NCBI GenBank assembly: GCA_006384855.1
Contig: VCJN01001651.1
Span: forward strand, 1-64,000
Direction of reading: 5' to 3'
DNA from: Tetraselmis striata
Lineage: Eukaryota > Chlorophyta > Chlorodendrophyceae > Chlorodendrales > Chlorodendraceae
DNA: 64,000 bases
Position 1 is the first letter of the stretch. Every line of letters starts with the position of its first letter. Positions 56,901 through 64,000 of the stretch are shown here, in pieces. Below the pieces are notes generated by a model. The model had not been told where the DNA came from, did not search any database, and was given only the letters and a program-made list of their open reading frames with translations. Made by a program: the position numbers and the translations under genes.

Positions 56901-58501
56901 TGTATTCCGTGAGCGCCACCGGCGGCCGCCGGCGGAGGTTTTTCATCATCAAAATTGAGACTGGCGCACGGAGTATGATAATACCACCACTCTGCACCTC
57001 ATCAGCCCACTACATTAATGCGCAGTAGCGACGATGCCTTGCTGACCACGCGCTATATGCAGTAGTATATATATACCGTGAGATGCGCAACAGGTAGCGA
57101 TATGTAATATATTGCTGGATGATGTATAAATAGTCGATACGCGTACAAAATAGCCGGCTGATATGCTATGCCGTCCCTTAGCAGGTGGTGCGCGTGTATA
57201 TCTGATGATACGCGGATGTATATATAATATAGATTATATGACAATTTTGCCTGCTGCTGCGCTGATGGACGATATACACTACACCACGCATTATTATATA
57301 CTAACACGACGACGACACGACCTTTCTTCTTGCTGCCGCTGGGCGATGCAATCAAATAATAAATGAAGTTAGATAAGAAGACATCCCATAAATGTAAACA
57401 GAGTTAATCACTTCAGCGCTGGATGATATCCCGCGCGGCGCGCAGAGCTGTTATAGAATTGTCACGTATCATGCACGCGCTGAATATTAGATACTACTCA
57501 TTGATATGCAATCGCTCCGAAACCATTGATATCGATACTGCTCTGCGCAGCAGCAACGCATATCATGCTACTGCCGCCGCAAACAACTGCCGCGGCCGGG
57601 GCATGGCCGTTCCTGATCTGCTCGTTATATTCGACTGCTTGCCACTTGGATGAGGGAGACACACCGGCCTCAGTTACGTAAATTGATGATATATTTTACC
57701 AGCGATTATGAAACAATCGAGGCGACATTCATCTCAAAACAACTATTGCCACATATGGCAGCATTATATGGTACATATATACCCGTAGTCGCAGATACAG
57801 ATACACATCGTACTACTACTCTTACACATAGTACTGGTACTAACTCGTAGTATATTGTACTCGTATAATTGGCACAACGAGAAAAATGAATAAATATACA
57901 TATATGCACATTTATTTATTTGGAAAACAAATTGAACCTAAGTACACGTCTGCAGACAACATACACACAGGGATGTCGGCAATGCATGGCCAGATGTCTG
58001 ACGAGTTTGGCACGGCAGGCAGCCTGCAGCACGACATCAGCGCGCAGCCAGATGAGCTGAAAATGACCCGAACGGGGGGCGCGCTCAGCCATATATCTTC
58101 CTGCAGATGGCCGTTTCACGTGCCGCCATGACTACGGCTGCGTGCCGGCGGTACACACACCAAAGGACAAAAAACATGTGCGTACATTGCTGTTTTACAG
58201 GTTTACATCGCATCCAGTTGCCAGGGGGCGCCCCTCGATGGACCGCAGCGGACCAATACCGCTCGCCCAACCAGGTCTACATTCTGCTAGATATCTCATC
58301 AGTGCGGGCTTGGGCTCTCTGGTCGTCGCGCCTCAGTGTCGCTCCCAAAGCTTTATTGTATGTATACATGCGCTGCCCAGCTCCTTCCTCCCGCCCCCCT
58401 CCAAGAGACTTAGTCTGGGATGGACGGCTCGCTCCCAGGTGAGCCCCCCCCGCAGGTCGACGGGGGGCGGGGGTGGCGCAGGGGGCGGGCCGGCGGGGCG
58501 C
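53950..58501. other. Long gene-poor stretch
   Basis: AT-rich, with many short frames but none I recognise. A 128-codon plus frame (55248-55634) with KAQRPAQHKLKNMDKELAM could be an exon or transposon piece. GT/AG borders around 55,200-55,310 are possible but unsupported. A C run with CA repeats is at 56,196-56,220. TATA-rich low-complexity DNA fills 57.06-57.30 and 57.75-57.92 kb. I see no RNA gene. Confidence 0.45.
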
Positions 58502-61500
58502 TCAGCTCTCCTGCACGACGGTGAGGCCCGGACGCGCGGCCACGAGGGCCACGACGCCCGCGTGCGGCAGGCCGTTGCTGTGGCTCACGCACAGCCGGCG
58601 CAGGCGTGGCGTTTGCTGCAGCAGCGCCGCCAGCTGGTCGGACGCCAGCCCCTGCGCGGACGGGGTTTGCCTTAGGGTTTGTCGTAAACCCTAGAGATCA
58701 CCAGGCAGACACGAGGAGAGGGGGGGGGGGGGGGGGAACCTCCACTCCGGAGAAGTCCAGCGTCTCGAGCCGCGGCAGCGAGGGGAGCGGCGCGTGGAAG
58801 GACAGCGTCTGGCAGGCGTACAGCAGGCCGGTCGACGCGGCGCGCAGGCTCAGCAGCGCGGGCAGGCTGGGGAGGCAGCCGAAGCCGTCCGAGTAGAGCG
58901 CCGGGGCGCCGGACACATCCAGCCGCTGAAGGGCCGTGTGACAGGGGGGGGGGGGGGGGGTCAGTTCCGTCGGGGCCTTTCAGGGCTCTCGGCAACTGGG
59001 TATTGCTTGTTGGAAAGCAGACCGGACAAATAATCGGATTGTTTGAAAAGGGGCTCCAGGGCATTGTTCCCTTTGTACGCAACAGGGGGCTGCGCGAATG
59101 GAGACATTTGTTGGAAGCTATCTAGGGTTTGGAGAGTGTATATAGGGTTGATGGAATCCAGGGTCTTTGAAACCCTGGACGTTAGGTGCACTAAATGTCC
59201 GGGCGCTCCTGCGAGGATTACATGTATGGCGGACGCTCAACGGTGGATTGAAGATGCAGCGGTGTAATTAGGGTTTTTAGGGTTTTCTCACTCATTCATC
59301 CCCAGAGCTTGTTGTGGGCGTTTAGATGGCTGGGCCGGATGCCCCCCCCCCCCCCCCCCCCCTCGCACTTGCGGCGCACCTCCAGCTTGCGCAGCCGTCC
59401 CAGGTGGGACAGCCCCGCGGCGGTGACGTGCGCGCAGTGCGCCAGCTGCAGCTCCCGCAGCTCCGGCAGCCGCTGCACGATCTGCTGCAGCGCCGCGTCT
59501 GTGACGCCGCAGCGGCCGACATCCAGCTCCGTCAGCAGCGACAGGGACTGCGCCAGGCGGATCACCTGGCGAGGCGGGGAGGAGGAGCGGGGGGAGCCAT
59601 GTCGCAGGGTCAATAATGGCACCGTAAGTGCCATGTTTTATGGAATGAATGATTATATAAATGGATGAAGTTTGGGGTTGGGTTCTAGTTAGGGTTTTGT
59701 GTATGTGGTAATATCTAGGATATTGCAGTTTCAATTATGTCAGTAATAGGGTTTGAGGACACAGTTCAGGACGTGGTTAGGGTATTCAGGTTCTGTTAGG
59801 GCTGCGGATTGTTGCTACGCATGATAATGTGCATCCTAGCTAGGGTATGATCCAGGGCTAAAAGGACCGGGTAGGGCCGCCGCACCCCCTGCTCCGTGAC
59901 GCGGATGAGCCGGCCAAGGCGCAGCTCCTGCAGCTGGCGCAGCCCGGCGATGTCGGCCATCGCGCGGTCAGTGAGGAGCGAGCAGCGGTTGAGGCGCAGG
60001 CGGCGCAGGCCGGGCATGGCGGCCACCAGGGCGCTGGCGGCGGCGTCCGTGATCTGAAGAGTGGGGGGAGAGGGGGCAGCACGCTCAGGCGACTGGACAA
60101 AGCCCTAAATAAAACCTGATTCTGCTGACCTTGTCCGTTTCGTGCAACTCCATAATCCTATTCTGAAATCCTCAAAAACAATCTCAAACCCTTACTACGC
60201 ACATCATTTAGACCCAAATCGAAACATGTCAATTAAACCCCTACTAAAACCCCAAAGTTTAACCCTTTGGTTTAATCATTCATTTCACCCAACTAAGTGA
60301 GGCTCCCAGTAACGCTACACTGTTATTGACAGTGCTGCTCGCAGTGAGCGTGGCATTGGGCCCAAATAGCTCCAACCTCCAACCAATATAGAAGGGACTG
60401 TGTGGTGGTTTTCGTGGGCTCCGTCTATGATGCCACCGAAATGGGGATTCAGCATCACCGTTATAGACTTTCTAGCGACTTTATTGGGCCAGTGTACATT
60501 CCGCAGTGTATAACTCATCATACATACATGAATATAATAAATAAATACATGAACCATGAACGCATATATCTATGACACATTACATATATATCTAGATTAT
60601 ATGCACATATGTATATATATGTATATCAAAATCAATAAGCTACATCAATATACAAATCCATGAAATACATTAATACGCATAATACGTGCGGACATCAGTA
60701 TTGCATGGAATCCTTATTCGTGAGCTCCTGTTTCAGATAAAACCGGATTCCCGAGCAGGAGTATGCGCCAACTCCTTGGGGTCAGGATTCCGTGTGGGGC
60801 AGGAGGAGGCGGGGGCTGCGCTGTCACCTGGAAGCCCCAGCAGAGGTCGAGCACCTGCATGCCGTGGAGGGCGGTGAGGTGGAGCACCCCCGCGTCCGTG
60901 AGGGGCTCGCACTCGCTGATGTTGAGGTGCTGCATGCGGGGCAGCCGCGCCAGGAAGGGCATCACCTCGTCCTGCACCTGCGCCCAGGCGAGGGGGGTTG
61001 TGTTGTTAGGGTTTGAAAGCGCGCGGCAGGAGGGGCGCGTGACAGGAGGGGGGCGGTACAGCGAGGGGCGGTATGGAGGCCGCGGGGGGGGGGGGGGGGG
61101 GCGGGGGGCGACCATGTAGCAGCCGCGGAGGTTCAGCTGGGTGAGCGCCTGCAGCGCCGTCAGGTGCACCATGCCCTGCGGCAACAGTCAGCAGCGAGGT
61201 CAGGGCGCGGTGAACGGGAGGGGCTTGCAAGGGAATGAGGGTCGCGGGGCTCTCTGGCGGGAAGCCACATGGTACGTGCCAAGTGGGTTGGGGGGGGGGG
61301 GGGGGGGGGTGCTGAGTGTACCTGGGGTGACACTTCCCAGCAGGCGTAGCTGAGGTCGAGGTGGCGCAGGTTGCGCAGCTTTGCTAGTGCGCGGAGGCCC
61401 TCGTCACACACGCGCTCGCAGCCCTGCCAGGAGCGCCAACATCGAAGGTGCTTCAGCGCAGTATTCAAGAAAGCCTTTATTGGGGGGGGGGGGGGGGGGG

Positions 61501-63910
61501 GGGGGCGAGGGCGCAAACCTCTGCCAGGGACAGCTCCGTAAGGCCAGAGAGCTGCGCCACGGACTCCAGCCCTGCGTTGGTGATCTTGTAGCAGGACTGC
61601 GGCGTCGGGGCACACGGCGGCGCAGCGCTCAGAGCTCAGACTCCCATCCCATCCCATCCCACCTCAACCCCAATCCCATCCCACCTCAACCCAATCCATC
61701 CCAAGCCCAATCCCAAGCCCAAGCCCAATCTCAATCCCAATCCCAAGCCCATCCCCACCCCACCCCCATCACCATCCCCACCAAATCCCATCCGATGTAT
61801 GCTCAACAGTCCCACAGGGAGGAGCCCCGTCCTCTCCCGCCCCCCCATGGTTGCATGTGGAGCATGGCGCATCATGGCGGTGGGCCGCGCACGCTGAGGT
61901 CGAGCGCGCGCAGGTTGGCGAGCCGGGTGAGCGCCTGCAGCGCGCTGTCATCCAGCTGCTCCAGGCCCGCCAGGCGCAGGCGGGTGAGGGAGCTCAGCTG
62001 CGCGAGGGCCTGCACACCCGCCAGGCCGATCAGCGGGCAGAAGGAGAGGTCCAGCTCCACCAGGGCGACGCAGGCGGTGAGCCACGCGGCGTCGCAGTTG
62101 CTGACCTGCCCGGGGAGGCCGGGGAGGGGGGGGGAGAGGCTCATGTCCCGCCGGCCCATCCACAGGGAGCGGCAGCAAGGCAGGCATTGGTGGCGGAAAG
62201 CAGAGAGTAATACGGGGTACGGGATATGGAAATCCTCGTCAGGAGGCCCAAACCCCAGGCCTCAACAACAACCTCCCTTGGCTTATTGCGGGGGCTACCT
62301 GAGTTCAGCCCAGCCCGAAATCGTCCTGCAATTGGCCTACATCCAACGCATGCGGAACCCCTTAAAGTGCACTTCATACCGCACCATAACGTGTGTGGGA
62401 TCGCCTTATTGCGCGTCGCGCAAACTGCCCCGTATCGTCGACTCCATAGATTGCTTTGCGGTGTTGTTGCCCTTTGCCCTGTTGAATTTCGACTATTCGG
62501 TGGGTTGTCTGCGCCTGCAGCCCGGGTCCCAGTTCTGCCCGTGGTTGACGCCCCTCAGCTACCCCTGATGAGACCTTTCTCAGGGCCGGGAGTGTTGGCC
62601 CCTCTTTGCAGGAGAGGGGGGCGGCGCACTGGGTGGGGGGGGGGGGGGGGGGGTTAACACAGGGCGCCACTCATGTGCCGACCGAAAGAGTGCTCACAGC
62701 ACTTCAGGTCTCCTGAACCATCAGCTAGCGCTCACCCTAACGTGTGGAACTCGGTGACTTATGATTCCGCCTCCATCCAGAAACCCAACGAGCTCACAAC
62801 TCACAGCGGGGTCATGTCCAGCCTGCCATGTCTCGGCCCAAATTAGAGCGCCGAACTGCGCACTCGTATGCGCCAGCCTGTCCAACAGTATAGCACTTTG
62901 GCGCCACCATGCCCCCCGCCCCCTTCCCCTCCTCGTCACACTGCCCGTCCGCCCTGGGAGCTGGAGCGGGTTGCGCCGGTGCTGCTGTGCGTGGGAGGGG
63001 GGAGGAAGGGGGGGAGGAGGGTCACCCACCCATCGGCACTGCCTCAGCGTGAGCGACTGCAGCCGGGGGCACGCCCGCAACGCCAGCAGGCCCTGCCCCG
63101 TGACGCGGTTGCAGCGCGTGAGGTCCAGCGCCTGCAGGCCGCAGAACCCCGGAAGCCGCGCCATCCCAGCGGCTGGGCGACAGTGACACAACAAGCGCAG
63201 CGGCACAGCAAGCAGCGCCGCCGCTCAGCCAGCCGCCCAGTGAGAAGAAGGACAAGGGAGTATGGGGCAGGCAAGGCAGGCGGTCCGATGCTGCCGCCGT
63301 GGCGGATGTTGAACAGCAATGGTTCCGCCGCTCAGAGTTGAGGCTGGCGATGCCTCTGGGTTGCCAGCCTGCGTCAGTTCATTGTGCTCGAAGGTTGCAA
63401 TACACTGTGGATGAATTGCAATGAACCACCGCGGCGGAGATCCCATCCCAGATTCGTGGTGCGTTCTCCAGATGAATGCGTTTTTTTTTCCGAGGGGGTC
63501 CAAAACAATAATGTATAGCGGCAATGTAAGGCGTGCTTACGGCATGGCGATAGGAGCACCGGGAGTGCTGAGTGGTTGTGGTAGTGGGGGGGAGGGGGGT
63601 GGTGCGCAGCCTCACCCGAGACGCCGCTCCCCGCGAGATTGAGCTCCCGCAGGCTGGCGCGCAGGCCGGCCGACGCCCACCAGCCCAGCCAGGAGGCCGT
63701 CCACGTCCGGGTGCCGACAGCGCGCAAGGCTCACCGAGCGCAGGCTGGGCATTTGGGCGGCCAGGCTCGCCAGGGCCTCCCTCCGTCCTGGGGGGCGGGA
63801 AGCCGGGCAGCCGGGCAGCCGACCACCGCAGCGCGTCGGCGGTACGTAAGCGGAGGGTTGGGAAAAGGGAAGGCGGGCGGGGCCGGGGGGGGGGGGGGGA
63901 GTGCTTGCGC
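58502..63910 (-). CDS. Leucine-rich-repeat protein, GRR1/AMN1-like (5' end at or beyond right edge)
   Basis: About 12 exons: about 63616-63800, 63030-63172, 61893-62105, 61519-61596, 61322-61423, 61113-61175, 60828-60977, 59886-60053, 59380-59565, 58740-58925 and 58502-58651 (TGA). They encode a run of about 26-residue repeats of the cysteine-containing LRR type, as in F-box/LRR and AMN1 proteins: LQALDLTRCNRVTGQGLLAL, LTELSLAE, LRHLDLSYACW, MQHLNISECEPLTDAGVLHL, LRRLRLNRCSLLTDRAM, LTELDVGRCGVTDAALQQI and LRELQLAHCAHVTAAGL. Such proteins are usually substrate receptors of SCF ubiquitin ligases. No F-box is visible; it may lie off the right edge, so the role is open. Nearly all introns are phase 0. 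In the most 5' exon the LRR appears split by a one-base frame slip near 63,690. Confidence 0.82.
59275..60290. repeat. TTTAGGG-type interstitial telomeric motifs in LRR introns
   Basis: Degenerate telomere-like units occur as TTAGGGTTTTTAGGGTTTTC (59,268-59,287), scattered GTTAGGG/ATAGGG at 59,690-59,800, and AAACCCTAAATAAAACC plus AAACCCTTA/AAACCCC units at 60,102-60,275. They are intronic and too degenerate to be a real telomere. Confidence 0.55.
60061..60827. other. Large LRR-gene intron, AT-rich
   Basis: About 770 bp between exons 60828-60977 and 59886-60053. It carries telomere-like units at its 3' end and a TATATATG-rich block at 60,560-60,660. No exon is seen. Confidence 0.5.
61640..61795. 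repeat. Minisatellite CCCATCCCA / CCCAAGCCCAA in an LRR intron
   Basis: A tandem array of CCCATCCCA, CCTCAACCC and CAAGCCCAA units lies in the intron between exons 61893-62105 and 61519-61596. It is strongly strand-asymmetric, almost without G on the plus strand. Confidence 0.85.
62106..63029. other. Large LRR-gene intron, no exon seen
   Basis: About 920 bp. It includes a G run (62,635-62,652). The plus-strand frames crossing it are read-through of intron and exon complement, not genes. A further LRR exon cannot be excluded, since the repeat before and after this intron would allow one. Confidence 0.4.
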
Positions 63911-64000
63911 TTCCCCATGCTGACATGGCTGCTGCCAGGGGGGTGGGGGGCTGCCTGTTGCAGTACTTACTACATGCGGTGCTGTGAGGAGCAAGGAAAG

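Noticed and set aside
61381..62568. A 395-codon plus-strand open frame
   Set aside because: It crosses the complement of at least two good LRR exons plus intron minisatellite; its Pro/Ser/Gln-rich translation comes from CCCA repeats and it has no domain.

Overview
This window looks like nuclear DNA from a green-lineage alga. The genes are eukaryotic and cut by many short introns. They include an octotricopeptide-type RAP-domain organelle RNA factor, a plant-type DUF506 (PDDEXK-like) protein, a COG7 Golgi-tether subunit, a GT29 sialyltransferase-like protein, LEA-like proteins, a hydroxyproline-rich-type wall protein and an LRR protein. TTTAGGG-type interstitial telomere motifs point the same way. 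The species cannot be named from the sequence. Exons were inferred by eye from frame continuity, GT/GC...AG borders and family motifs, so boundaries are approximate unless the reading frame closes across them.

Layout. 1-7.2 kb is transposon debris: a 978-bp terminal-inverted-repeat element (305-1282), then a decayed reverse-transcriptase retroelement (about 2.2-5.9 kb) whose 3' part recurs in inverted orientation (7.2-6.0 kb). 8.17-13.4 kb (minus) is the RAP/OPR gene. 13.94-21.0 kb is a nearly intact Ty3/gypsy LTR retrotransposon with a Nudix-like first ORF. 23.8-24.95 kb (plus) is the DUF506 gene. 26.5-36.9 kb (minus) is COG7 in about 18 exons. 39.75-46.5 kb (plus) is the GT29 gene in about 19 exons. 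47.27-49.57 kb holds two divergent LEA-like genes. 50.33-51.46 kb (minus) is a secreted Tyr/Asp-Gly and Pro-Thr/Ser-rich protein. 52.1-54.0 kb (minus) holds gag-protease relics. 54-58.5 kb is mostly empty. 58.5-63.9 kb (minus) is an LRR gene running to or past the right edge.

The host genes are unrelated housekeeping or stress loci. Two of them, COG7 and GT29, belong to Golgi traffic and glycosylation. The most striking genome-wide feature is that many introns carry a 12-30-nt homopolymer, usually C on the sense strand and often within a few bases of the 5' splice site. In the GT29 and LRR genes the introns are almost all phase 0. The most unusual single element is the LTR retrotransposon: a Nudix-like ORF stands where gag would start, and a Dam-like segment lies between the zinc knuckle and the protease.
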